From B16-G9 sp964400655 (GTDB taxonomy: Bacteria; Bacteroidota; Bacteroidia; Bacteroidales; F082), in the NCBI GenBank assembly GCA_964400655.1, contig CAYNVN010000162.1, forward strand, positions 1-64,000: a DNA stretch of 64,000 nucleotides, written 5' to 3'. Made by a program: the position numbers and the translations under genes. How positions within the stretch are numbered: the stretch's first letter is position 1; every line of letters starts with the position of its first letter. The notes beneath the pieces are model-generated. The model ran no database searches and had not been told where the DNA came from. It saw nothing but the letters and a program-made list of their open reading frames with translations. Positions 25,034-34,225 of the stretch are shown here, piece by piece.

Positions 25034-26251
25034 TTATTCACCACCTCTGAAAATCATTACCGATCCTTTAAAAGTGTAATCGTTTTTATATCCGTGACAT
25101 TTTAGAATATAAAAATATGTGCCGTCCGATAAATTGTCGCCATCCCAGTCGTTTTGATAATCGGTTGATTCAAAAACCTTGTTACCATACCTGTTATAGA
25201 TAACCAAGTCGGTACTTTCGTAATAAAAGTTTAGCGGTTTATTGTTGGGATTTGCTTCTTCAAAACTCTTGAATGCGCCTCCTCCTGGTGGATCATCACC
25301 TCCCGATGTTCCCTCATCAACCCTGATAACAAAGTAGTTATTGATATTATCTCCAGTGTTGGGGGTAAATACATTAGGGATAAACAGTTTTATGGGTTGA
25401 ATTGAAACCGATTTCACATAAGTGGTATCACAACCCTGCTGATTATAAGCAGTTAACACCACATAATATTCTCCCTCTTCCTCGTATGTGTGAACAGGAA
25501 TTTCAAGATCACTTGTGGGAGAATCGTCACCAAAATTCCAAAAATAGTTGGTTATGGTAATCGAATCGGCTGACAGGTTTTCAAACGAAAAGGTAACATG
25601 AGGACGCTCTATGTAGGCGGTATCGGGATCGGCATCAATCTCAATATCCGCATTGTAATAGGCTTTGGTTTTAAATGTATCGGTAATATAACAACCGTAG
25701 TTATCTTTAACATCAATTACATAGTTAAGATTTGCTTTTAACCCGATAGCCAGCGACGAATCGTTGGGAGCAATTTGCAAGGGATGCACATGCCAGAAGT
25801 AATGATACTCGGAAGGAAGAAAAGCACCGGTAGCCATTGCCTTAACCTGTGCGGTATTGCCGTTGTCGTTGTCGCCGTTGGTACAGGTTAGCTGAACCTG
25901 ATTAAACTCAACGTTGATGGGAGGGAAGGTCTCCACAACAAAGGGTTCGCTTACACACTCCTCCTGTGTTAAGGTATCTTTTACGGTAACCACAAAAACC
26001 GTTGTGTCGTCAATGTTAATAATTAGGCTATTTTCGGTGCCAAGCACAGCCGGTTCGTTTTGCTTTTGCCACTTGTAAGTACAATTCTCCTGTTGAGGAA
26101 CGCTCAACTGAAAATCGGCAAATCGACAAACAGGGGGCGGGGTATCGATGGTTACGGTACAGTTAACCTGCGCTGAAACGCCATACGAAAAAGCAAATAA
26201 ACCAATTAACAGTAAAAAAAAGATATTTATTTTTTGTGTGAAATATTTCAT
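25034..26251 (-). CDS. PKD-domain protein with gliding-motility/T9SS type B sorting domain
   Basis: A 405-residue surface protein. I take the ATG at 26249-26251 as start because the longer open frame would begin inside the -7 box at 26282. A signal peptide (about 1-28, ending VSAQ) precedes Ig-like repeats. A PKD domain with NYFWNFGDDSPTSD at about 240-290 leads to the C-terminal gliding-motility-associated domain: LFIPNVFTPNTGDNINNYF, YNRYGNKVFES, DWDGDNLSDGTYFYIL. That domain is the type B signal for T9SS export. It contains a Gly/Pro-rich break (GGDDPPGGGAFK). Likely an adhesin-like or surface structural protein. Confidence 0.9.
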   Translation of the reverse strand: MKYFTQKINIFFLLLIGLFAFSYGVSAQVNCTVTIDTPPPVCRFADFQLSVPQQENCTYKWQKQNEPAVLGTENSLIINIDDTTVFVVTVKDTLTQEECVSEPFVVETFPPINVEFNQVQLTCTNGDNDNGNTAQVKAMATGAFLPSEYHYFWHVHPLQIAPNDSSLAIGLKANLNYVIDVKDNYGCYITDTFKTKAYYNADIEIDADPDTAYIERPHVTFSFENLSADSITITNYFWNFGDDSPTSDLEIPVHTYEEEGEYYVVLTAYNQQGCDTTYVKSVSIQPIKLFIPNVFTPNTGDNINNYFVIRVDEGTSGGDDPPGGGAFKSFEEANPNNKPLNFYYESTDLVIYNRYGNKVFESTDYQNDWDGDNLSDGTYFYILKCHGYKNDYTFKGSVMIFRGGE

Positions 26252-26281
26252 AAAAAATGATGGTCTGTTTTTAAGACGGCG

Positions 26282-26289
26282 CAAAGGTA
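26282..26289 (-). promoter_or_regulatory. -7 box for the PKD/T9SS gene and following operon
   Basis: CAAAGGTA reads TACCTTTG on the minus strand, 31 bases before the chosen ATG. It probably drives the PKD/T9SS-DUF1573-yajC unit. Confidence 0.6.
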
Positions 26290-26324
26290 AAAATAATATT
26301 GAAGTTTATGTAACTGTTTGTTAA

Positions 26325-26690
26325 CTAAAAAAGGCTGCTGTTCAGCATTACCAGTGTACAGTTCGCTACCACCTCGGCACCCATGCTTTCCAACATTTCC
26401 ATAAACGCATCGTTTTCGGTTCCGGGATTAAAAATAACCCGTTTAGGCTTAAGATTTAAAAGGTAATCGTAATACTGTGGCTGCCGCGCCGGACCGACGT
26501 ACATTGTGACTGTATGAATATCCTGCAAATCGGGGAAACCCGTTTTAAATTCAACATCATTCACCAAACCGGGCCGCAAACCGATGGCCTCTACCGGATA
26601 ACCGTTTTTCCTTAACAAACGAATGGCCTGATTTGAAAATCGTTCGGGTTTAACACTTGCGCCAATCACAAGGGTTTTTTTATATTCCAT
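26325..26690 (-). CDS. CoA-binding (YccU-like) protein
   Basis: A 121-residue single-domain Rossmann protein of the CoA_binding_2 family: KTLVIGASVKPERFSNQAI at the start (nucleotide loop), then GYPVEAIGLRPG, and GTENDAFMEMLESMGAEVV near the end. Related to the CoA-binding domain of succinyl-CoA synthetase but lacking the catalytic parts; thought to bind CoA or a related nucleotide. Stand-alone gene, role unknown. Confidence 0.88.
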   Translation of the reverse strand: MEYKKTLVIGASVKPERFSNQAIRLLRKNGYPVEAIGLRPGLVNDVEFKTGFPDLQDIHTVTMYVGPARQPQYYDYLLNLKPKRVIFNPGTENDAFMEMLESMGAEVVANCTLVMLNSSLF

Positions 26691-26846
26691 TTTAAAATAT
26701 TATCTGTTTAATAATACTCTTTAAACGAAAACCCGTGATTTTTAGTATTAATTAATCCGGCTGCAATGTTTTTATTGATTCAACCCTGTTGAAACAGGAT
26801 AAAATAATCTGCAGCATCCGCTACGGCATTTGCAAAAACCTATGAC

Positions 26847-28349
26847 TTAAAAATATATCTGTACACCGTCGTTAAGCAAAACCGTATCCCCGTTTTCAAA
26901 AACTCCTTTTAACAGATACTGATAGGTGTTGCCGTGTTGCACATCTTCATCGTAAATATCCCTGTCGATATTATCGGTAAAGGTTTTAAGCAGTTCCGGT
27001 TTATTGTTACCCCATTGTTTTAAAAGCATCACTTTTACAATATGAGTGTCGGGCACTTTTTTCCACGACACCGACAATCCCTCTCTATATTTTTTAATGT
27101 TAAGGATAACATGCACTTCGGGATTATACCTGTAAAACGTTACCATGGCTTTGTTTTCGGAAAGTTTATTGTTCATTCCAACACCTTCCACCTGATAGAT
27201 ATATTTACCCTTGCCACGGTAAACGGAATCGGTGTACCAGTTTGAGGCAACCGGATCGGAATTAAGCTTTACGGTTTTGTTTACGGAGTCGGTTAAATAG
27301 ATATTATAAGCCAGCACCAAACCCTTTTCAGGGGGCATCCACAACAGTTTAAGGTTACCGTTGGGAAGTTGGATATAATCCACCTGGTTGGGAGGCAAAA
27401 CCGGTTTATGTTCGGGCAGATAAAAAACAAGCGTATCGGTGCTGTTGCTTTCCACAAACCCGTCGCTGACATTCCTGATAAAATAACTCAGTTTAACAGC
27501 TTTTTTTACCGCATCATCCTGATCGGTAAAAAGGATATTTTCAGCAGTGCCTCCCTGCATTTCGTGTAGTTGCCTGAAAGGCTTTCCGTCAACACTCCTG
27601 AAAACACGATAACCGATAATGTTTCTGCTCACATTTTGCCAACCGATAAAAACCGTATCGTTTCTAAATTTTGAATAGATATTTTGCGGAGGAATCGGTT
27701 TTTCGGCAAATGTGGCAAAAGCGGGAGTCCGAACACTTTTGGTGGTACCGCCAAACCAGTTACTGATTTCAAGAAAATAGAACCACGGTTCGTTGGCTAC
27801 CGGTATCACATCGGTAAAAGTATTTATATCGGCTGAGAAATCGGCTATTTTAACGTAGCCCGTATCGTACCACCTGCTCCGGTAAAGCGTTAAACTGCTG
27901 ATCATTTGCGGCAAAGTAACTTCCCAGTCGAGCTTAACGGCCTTTCTGTCGGTTAACGGTGTGGTGTTAAACGCGGTTACCTGCGGTTCGGGTAGTAATC
28001 CGTAATTGTGCCCCATGGCAATTTCCGATCTAACCGTTTTGCGAAAACGCACGGCCTCAATGTAATAAAGATAAATACCTTTTTTCATTAAGGTGGTATC
28101 GATTACCGTAAAGAGTACCGTATCGTTATTTTCCAAAAAGGTAACATAATGAATGGTATTTATCTGCCTGTATTGTTTGCTTTTAATGTCGGTGCGAAAG
28201 ACTTTAAACTCGGTAGTATCAACCGATCCCACGGAGTACCATCTTATAACGGGGTGATCAATGCTGTTAATACACTCTTTAACCCCAATGGTCTGCGCAT
28301 TAATCAATACAGGAAACAGTAAAAGGATATATATCAGTATTCGTTTCAT
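26847..28349 (-). CDS. Exported Fn3-like repeat protein, third gene of the TANFOR-like operon
   Basis: A 500-residue exported protein: a signal peptide ending INAQ (about residue 19), then four to five fibronectin type III-like beta-sandwich repeats. Recurring features are VKLDWEV, VFIGWQNV, LKLLWMPP and LSVSWKKV strand motifs with YRVFRS or YNIYLT partners. No sorting domain and no catalytic motif. It starts 11 bases after the giant gene ends, so it is the last gene of a three-gene operon. It may be a periplasmic or outer-membrane partner of the giant protein (inference). Confidence 0.82.
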   Translation of the reverse strand: MKRILIYILLLFPVLINAQTIGVKECINSIDHPVIRWYSVGSVDTTEFKVFRTDIKSKQYRQINTIHYVTFLENNDTVLFTVIDTTLMKKGIYLYYIEAVRFRKTVRSEIAMGHNYGLLPEPQVTAFNTTPLTDRKAVKLDWEVTLPQMISSLTLYRSRWYDTGYVKIADFSADINTFTDVIPVANEPWFYFLEISNWFGGTTKSVRTPAFATFAEKPIPPQNIYSKFRNDTVFIGWQNVSRNIIGYRVFRSVDGKPFRQLHEMQGGTAENILFTDQDDAVKKAVKLSYFIRNVSDGFVESNSTDTLVFYLPEHKPVLPPNQVDYIQLPNGNLKLLWMPPEKGLVLAYNIYLTDSVNKTVKLNSDPVASNWYTDSVYRGKGKYIYQVEGVGMNNKLSENKAMVTFYRYNPEVHVILNIKKYREGLSVSWKKVPDTHIVKVMLLKQWGNNKPELLKTFTDNIDRDIYDEDVQHGNTYQYLLKGVFENGDTVLLNDGVQIYF

Positions 28350-28360
28350 AATTAGCTATT

Positions 28361-31300
28361 TTATTGATTCAAGAAAACTTCACAATTAGGTTTACCAAGT
28401 CCAAATGTACAGGAATTATTACCATCGGTAGATACTCTGATTTTGTTGTTAACCGTCAATCCCCCCTGAAGTCCGCAGGCGTTAACATTAAGGTCGATAA
28501 ATCCGCATGAACGCAGTATCAGGTCCTTGGGAATATAGGAACCTTTTACCTCAAGGTAGGCGCTTGCATCAATCGAAATGGAACATAACCCTATAGTTAC
28601 ACCTCCGTATGCGTCAAGGTAACCGTATCCACCCACACTAAATTCGGTATCTTTATAATCGAATCGTACATAAGCTCCCACACCCGAATTAACGGATACC
28701 GCTATGGGAGGCACTACCGGAATTATAAAACTTGTATCAATAAGTTTTCGCTCACCGATAACATAAAAACCGTGAATGGCACTAAGCTGGGGAGGCAGCT
28801 TTCTCATTTCCTTTAAATAAAATGCGGCTTTCTGCGTAAGGCTCTCTTCATACACTCCCAAAACAAATCCGCCGATATAGTTTGCTCCGGCAATGGTAAC
28901 CGAGCCATTGGTGATAATGTAAAAACCATGAGGATCGAAACGGGTTTCCATCATACCCGAATTAAGAGAGCCAAAGCCCAGTTGTATGGGTTTGGTAACG
29001 GTAAGTTTTCCCACCAGTGCTTTTTCGTCAAAAAGATAGGTAACGGTTAACTTTCCGATGGGGGTTTCTATTTCATCCGCTTGTATATTGTCGCTGTTAA
29101 CACTTATACCGCCTTTTATGTTAAATACAACAACATTGTTATCATCAAGGCCGTCGGAGTGGGTGTTGCATCTGAATACAAGTTCGTTCCAGTTACCGTT
29201 TACCACCGATATCTTCCCGTCGATAACATCCATCTTTTCCTTGCCCATTTTAATGGTTTGCGGAATTACGTCAATGTAGCACTCGGTAGGTGTTTTGGTT
29301 AAAAACCCTTTTACCTCTACCTCGTCTCCGCCCTGATCGGGAGGCGGTTTAATGTAAAACTTACCATAAGAGGTGTAGAGTTTATTGGTGAGTTTTTGTT
29401 CGGACCTAACCTGACTCAACATAAACATGGTATTGGCATTCAGGTCGGCACCACCGCTAAGCGGTTCAATTTTGAATTTTAATTTACCGTTTTCTTTGGT
29501 ATAGGTCATTTCGGCACGGGTGGCAATGTAGCCGGGAATACCAAGGGTAGGCATACCAGCCAACCTGAAAAATCCCGGGCCGGTCATTATTTGATCGACA
29601 AAAACATCGATAAGATTGTGGAACCGCATTTTTTTACCCAGGCTGAACACCGTTGAGTTGTCGCTCAGCATCCCGATGGATGTAAACTCAAGTTTGTCGT
29701 TGGTTGCAGGCAAATTATCAACCGAGGCAACATAATCGCCCGAAGTCTGGCCTACGAGGCTGATGCGGTAATGACCCACACCGGCATCGTAATTAAATAT
29801 GGGCTCAAGTCCACTTGCCAGTTTAAGTTTTTTAATACCTCCCAACGACAATCCGGCACTCAAATCGATTTTACCTTCGCGCAAAGCGGTTGGTCTGATG
29901 TTCAGCCCTTCAATGCCGGCATCAACTCCCAAACCGGTAAATATGGTTGCTTTCGGAATAACAATTGCATCGCGGGTTTTGTCAAAACGCCATCCGTTTT
30001 TGCTAACAACTTTCCATTTTTCCAGTTCAAAAGCAAGTTGATTGTCGGGATTATGTACCAAATCCATATTATCCCTTGTAATCACTATTTCACCGGCTTT
30101 TATTTTTAAGTCGAGCGGAGTGCCGTTGGCCAACGGAATATCGGTGTGAAGAGTGGTACCGATATGAATAACACCATCCTGCAAATATGCTTCCTTAAAG
30201 GTAGAAGAGGCATTAAAACCAAAAACCCTAAAATTAGAGATGGGCTCGGGATACGACAGGGTGAATAATCTTTTTTTATCAAACAGATAAAGTTTTCGCA
30301 GATAATTTTGTTCTCCGCTTTTAAACACAGCAAGATTCAAGCGGCTGGTATCTTCTCCCACATATATATCACCTGAAAAATCGTAGGCAAATCCAAAGGA
30401 GGAGAGGTCAACCTTTAAGCTACCCGTTAATTTACTATTATCTCCATATTTATAAACTTTAAGATGATAATCGCTGTTTCCTGCCGTTTTCACCGGAGAC
30501 ATCTTACCTGTAAACCCGCCGTTTATTTTTATTGGCAACGAGTAGGCTTCGGTAGGAACAAAATCCTTATCGGGAATAATCTCACCGTTTGGCCCTTTGG
30601 TTACTTTAAGGTTTTTAAAATAAATCTTTTCGTGATTACCCATCGTATTCAGATCGGGATGGTGGGGCAACGAGTGGAAATAACCACTTATGCGGGTTCC
30701 TGTCTGCACCCTGAACTTCATCTCTTCTACGGTTACGGGCATACCCCAAATATTTGAAAGATCCCAACCGTCGGCAGGATTAAGTGCAAAATCATAACCG
30801 CCTGTGGTCATGGATGATTTAACAAGAATACGTTTTTCCTCGCCCAAATAGGAAGGATTTTTTCCGGATTTTACCGCATGGATATGGACAATAGTAGGGA
30901 AATTATACCAGGGCAATCCGTTTAACCTGTAATGTCCCTGACTATCGGTGTACGCTTCTATGTAAATGGTATGCCCGTCGGTTGATTGCAACTGACTGTA
31001 CACAAGAGCACTATCAATCGGTTTTCCGGTTGATTTGTCGGTTACGGTTCCCGAAATATGCAGTGCATAATGAATCTTCACGGTTTTATCGGTCCATTGC
31101 GTACTAACGGGAATATTGTACGATGTTTGGTAAGGGGAGTAGTTTTCGGCATTAATTCTAACGAGAAACTGTTCGCCGGGCGAAGGGAACACCAGCTCGG
31201 CAATACCTGCCTTATTGGTTTTCCCCACTATAAGGGTATCGCCCACTATAACAGTGGCATTTGCAATAACACCATCTGTTGATTCGTCGAATAAATGAAT

Positions 31301-34225
31301 GCGTAAACGGTGCATTTTCCGCGGAACAGTAAATACCATTGTTTGATTGGGATTGTAGTTATTTACATAAACCGTATCGGGAAAATAGCTGTTTGAAAGC
31401 GGAAGAATCTCGATGAAGTTACCTTTATCACGAATGGGTATTTCAAAATTCTCTTCTATTACTTTAAGCCCTTGTTTACCAAATCCGTATTTAGGCTCCG
31501 TTTTAACATAAGGATTGTTGGGTAACAGCCGTACATAAGCCGCAACAGGATTGCCCAGTTCATCAACCACTTTTCCCTTAAGCAGCTGTTTGGGAAACAG
31601 CTGAAACTCTTTAAAAAAGAGCTCACCATATCTTAAATTCATGGGTAACTGGTTTGCCGGCGGCCAGACAATTCGCCGGTATAAATCCGACTCTATCTGT
31701 ATCCTGCGGTATGGCCCAACGGTTCTCATATGTTCATCTTCCAAAACATTTAAGTTTTTAAACCTGAAGAACCCCGAATTGTTTGTTTTTGTTATTTTGG
31801 TAAAGATAAAATCGTAGGTATCATCACCAAGATCAAAGTTAACATCGCCACCATGTAACAACAAAGCAACACCCGGTATTTCCTGTTTCCTCTGTTCAAA
31901 AAGTTTTACCGAAATATCGGACAACCCGATATTTTCAAGATTTGAAGAAGCCATTACCCTGCCTTTAATTTCAGGGTTATCGGCTACCAGTCCTACCTCC
32001 ATATCATTAGCCGAAGCGGGAGGAGCATAAAAGTAGTTATAGGTAACAGGTGATGAACCATTGTTTCCGGCATCATCATCAAAAACAGCTTTTTTACCCA
32101 AATCAACCGATTTTGCCATCGCCATAACCGTTCCGAAAAACGGTTTATAATTGTAAAATGAAAACTCATAAGCACTGTCAACATTATCGGGACGCGTTTG
32201 AATGCTAAAATAATAGGGTGTTTTATTTTCTCCGTCGGTAATATTCCAGTGTTCAACAAGATGCGGAATAATAATGTTACCATTAGCATCGGTTCTTCCA
32301 ATAAAAATATCTTTAAACTCACCATTGTTATTTTTGGTAACCGAACCCAGTTGTTGCCCTTCGCTAAGTAATATTGCAGAATGCTCGTTTTTTATTTTTT
32401 GCATATCACGCATCACTTTAACGGTGGCACCCGGAATGGGATCACCGCCTTTAATGGTTTTATTATGGGTATCCCATTTAGTATAAAGGGTTGTATCTTC
32501 ACCATTTACACTAGAACCGGTAGTGTCGTAATTGGAAACAACGGTAAGGTGCATATCGTAATCTTTTATCAGTGCCAATTGCACCGGAACCTGAACGTTA
32601 TCGCCGGGTTTGGCAAAAATGCTCACGTCGGGACTACAAAATTTCTGATTTTCTACCTCAATTCGTAACATTACGGCAGCCTGATATCCCGGTTGTCCGA
32701 ATGATTTGTTTTGTGAAACGGCATAAGCAGGGCCGGTAAAAAACCGGGTATTAAAACTAAAATTATAATTCCCCTGGTCATCCGTAGTACAAACATCAAC
32801 CACCCGGCCGTCCATTTCCAGTACCTCATCAAGGCTCACCTCTTCACCGTCGAGGTTATAAAACTTATAATTTTGAAACCATGTATAATTTGAATATCCC
32901 TGATTATCTTTAATGCTAAAGATATCGTCGTTAACTTTAATCCCAAGCCGAACCACCAGCCGAACAGTAGTGTTACGCAAAGGCTCTGCTCCGGCCATGT
33001 CGTATATAGAGGCACCGATAACCCCTTTTCCCGAAGGAGGTTTAAACGAAAGATTGGAGGTGGTGTTAAATCCGGTGAAACCTCCCCAAAGGTTTACATG
33101 ATTTGAGTTGGCATTATTACCGCCCTGACTTTGCCCGGGCGGATCAAAAAAGTTACTGCCTCCAGAATTGTTACCCTGTTGTCCGCCACCCGGTGCATTT
33201 GTTCCGGTATTGCCTTTTGCGGCAGATGCCAGCTTATATCGCAGCTGACCGTTAATAACCGTGGGAGGAATAAGATCGAAATCGTGAATAAAATCGGAAA
33301 TACCATCGGGTACCACGATGCCCGAATCGGATGTTCCCGATGCACCTTTCCCGTAGATAAACCAGCATGCCTCACTGATCCCGTTGTTGTTAAAAATCAC
33401 GAGATTGTCAGGGTCGTAAGCCTGTACATAAAAAGCATACGACCGCCCTTCCATTAAAGGTGGGTCGCCGGGCCCTATGAGTAATTGCGGTACCGTTAAC
33501 TCTTCTTTCTCAAGAAAATAGGGAGGAACGGCAGACTGTAAAGCATCGTTGGGATTACGGTCGCCGGGATGCATTTCGGTCATTACCACCTTATATTTAA
33601 CATTGGGGCCTGCACCTACCGGCGTTGTCCACGACACAAGCAGGTTTTGCGGGTTTGATGTTATAATCGAGTCGCCGCACTGAGGATTTAAAACAACAGG
33701 CGGATCGATGTACGAAATAACAATCATATTTGAGCAACCGGTATTTTCGTCCGAAAGCAAAGCATGTGTATTGTAATCGTAAACCGAAAAACAAAACTGA
33801 TAATTTCCTTCGGGCAATCCGCCAAGCTGCATCAACTCCTGTTCGCTGGTTCCCTGATACAAAATATGGTCGGCCGAAAAAACATCACCTATGTTGTCTT
33901 GCGTGAGATGGTAGGCAACACCCGGATATAAAGTAACGGGTTGCGGGGGAATATAGTTGGGATCGGTATAGATTTCAATACCGTTATCTCCCGTAAAGTT
34001 TCCCTGTATATAAACATCCAACGGCTCAGATGATGTATTAATAAAGAAAACCTGTATTTTGTTGGGATTGTTAATGTAATATGAAAACCGTGTTGAAAAA
34101 GGGGGCAGTACGGAGGCGGATACGGAAACTGAAGAACCCTGTGCCATTGATTGGGCAGGGAAAAACAAACCACCTAAAATTAATATTATCCAAAAATGCC
34201 TGAGGTTTTTAAAAAGTGAATACAT
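28361..34225 (-). CDS. Giant TANFOR-like exported protein with carboxypeptidase-regulatory-type repeats
   Basis: A 1954-residue exported protein. After a signal peptide (about 1-28, ending SMAQ) the first 300 residues resemble the TANFOR domain described from Tannerella forsythia: FSYYINNPNKIQVFFINTS, GLPEGNYQFCFSVYDY, SNPQNLLVSWTTP. A Gly/Asn/Ser-rich linker sits near 338-372. Carboxypeptidase-regulatory-like beta-sandwiches follow at about 885-960, 990-1055 and 1058-1140. The last 800 residues are beta-rich and end with a Cys-containing module but no T9SS sorting domain. The start overlaps the barrel gene by 17 bases. Likely a surface or outer-membrane-associated structural protein; function unknown. 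Confidence 0.82.
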   Translation of the reverse strand: MYSLFKNLRHFWIILILGGLFFPAQSMAQGSSVSVSASVLPPFSTRFSYYINNPNKIQVFFINTSSEPLDVYIQGNFTGDNGIEIYTDPNYIPPQPVTLYPGVAYHLTQDNIGDVFSADHILYQGTSEQELMQLGGLPEGNYQFCFSVYDYNTHALLSDENTGCSNMIVISYIDPPVVLNPQCGDSIITSNPQNLLVSWTTPVGAGPNVKYKVVMTEMHPGDRNPNDALQSAVPPYFLEKEELTVPQLLIGPGDPPLMEGRSYAFYVQAYDPDNLVIFNNNGISEACWFIYGKGASGTSDSGIVVPDGISDFIHDFDLIPPTVINGQLRYKLASAAKGNTGTNAPGGGQQGNNSGGSNFFDPPGQSQGGNNANSNHVNLWGGFTGFNTTSNLSFKPPSGKGVIGASIYDMAGAEPLRNTTVRLVVRLGIKVNDDIFSIKDNQGYSNYTWFQNYKFYNLDGEEVSLDEVLEMDGRVVDVCTTDDQGNYNFSFNTRFFTGPAYAVSQNKSFGQPGYQAAVMLRIEVENQKFCSPDVSIFAKPGDNVQVPVQLALIKDYDMHLTVVSNYDTTGSSVNGEDTTLYTKWDTHNKTIKGGDPIPGATVKVMRDMQKIKNEHSAILLSEGQQLGSVTKNNNGEFKDIFIGRTDANGNIIIPHLVEHWNITDGENKTPYYFSIQTRPDNVDSAYEFSFYNYKPFFGTVMAMAKSVDLGKKAVFDDDAGNNGSSPVTYNYFYAPPASANDMEVGLVADNPEIKGRVMASSNLENIGLSDISVKLFEQRKQEIPGVALLLHGGDVNFDLGDDTYDFIFTKITKTNNSGFFRFKNLNVLEDEHMRTVGPYRRIQIESDLYRRIVWPPANQLPMNLRYGELFFKEFQLFPKQLLKGKVVDELGNPVAAYVRLLPNNPYVKTEPKYGFGKQGLKVIEENFEIPIRDKGNFIEILPLSNSYFPDTVYVNNYNPNQTMVFTVPRKMHRLRIHLFDESTDGVIANATVIVGDTLIVGKTNKAGIAELVFPSPGEQFLVRINAENYSPYQTSYNIPVSTQWTDKTVKIHYALHISGTVTDKSTGKPIDSALVYSQLQSTDGHTIYIEAYTDSQGHYRLNGLPWYNFPTIVHIHAVKSGKNPSYLGEEKRILVKSSMTTGGYDFALNPADGWDLSNIWGMPVTVEEMKFRVQTGTRISGYFHSLPHHPDLNTMGNHEKIYFKNLKVTKGPNGEIIPDKDFVPTEAYSLPIKINGGFTGKMSPVKTAGNSDYHLKVYKYGDNSKLTGSLKVDLSSFGFAYDFSGDIYVGEDTSRLNLAVFKSGEQNYLRKLYLFDKKRLFTLSYPEPISNFRVFGFNASSTFKEAYLQDGVIHIGTTLHTDIPLANGTPLDLKIKAGEIVITRDNMDLVHNPDNQLAFELEKWKVVSKNGWRFDKTRDAIVIPKATIFTGLGVDAGIEGLNIRPTALREGKIDLSAGLSLGGIKKLKLASGLEPIFNYDAGVGHYRISLVGQTSGDYVASVDNLPATNDKLEFTSIGMLSDNSTVFSLGKKMRFHNLIDVFVDQIMTGPGFFRLAGMPTLGIPGYIATRAEMTYTKENGKLKFKIEPLSGGADLNANTMFMLSQVRSEQKLTNKLYTSYGKFYIKPPPDQGGDEVEVKGFLTKTPTECYIDVIPQTIKMGKEKMDVIDGKISVVNGNWNELVFRCNTHSDGLDDNNVVVFNIKGGISVNSDNIQADEIETPIGKLTVTYLFDEKALVGKLTVTKPIQLGFGSLNSGMMETRFDPHGFYIITNGSVTIAGANYIGGFVLGVYEESLTQKAAFYLKEMRKLPPQLSAIHGFYVIGERKLIDTSFIIPVVPPIAVSVNSGVGAYVRFDYKDTEFSVGGYGYLDAYGGVTIGLCSISIDASAYLEVKGSYIPKDLILRSCGFIDLNVNACGLQGGLTVNNKIRVSTDGNNSCTFGLGKPNCEVFLNQ

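Noticed and set aside
26252..26284. Upstream start for the PKD/T9SS protein at 26284
   Set aside because: It overlaps the -7 box at 26282-26289, and the signal peptide fits the ATG at 26251.
26785..26798. CCTGTT-GA-AACAGG hairpin as terminator of the TANFOR-like operon
   Set aside because: The loop is too tight and no T run follows on the minus strand; left as unproven.
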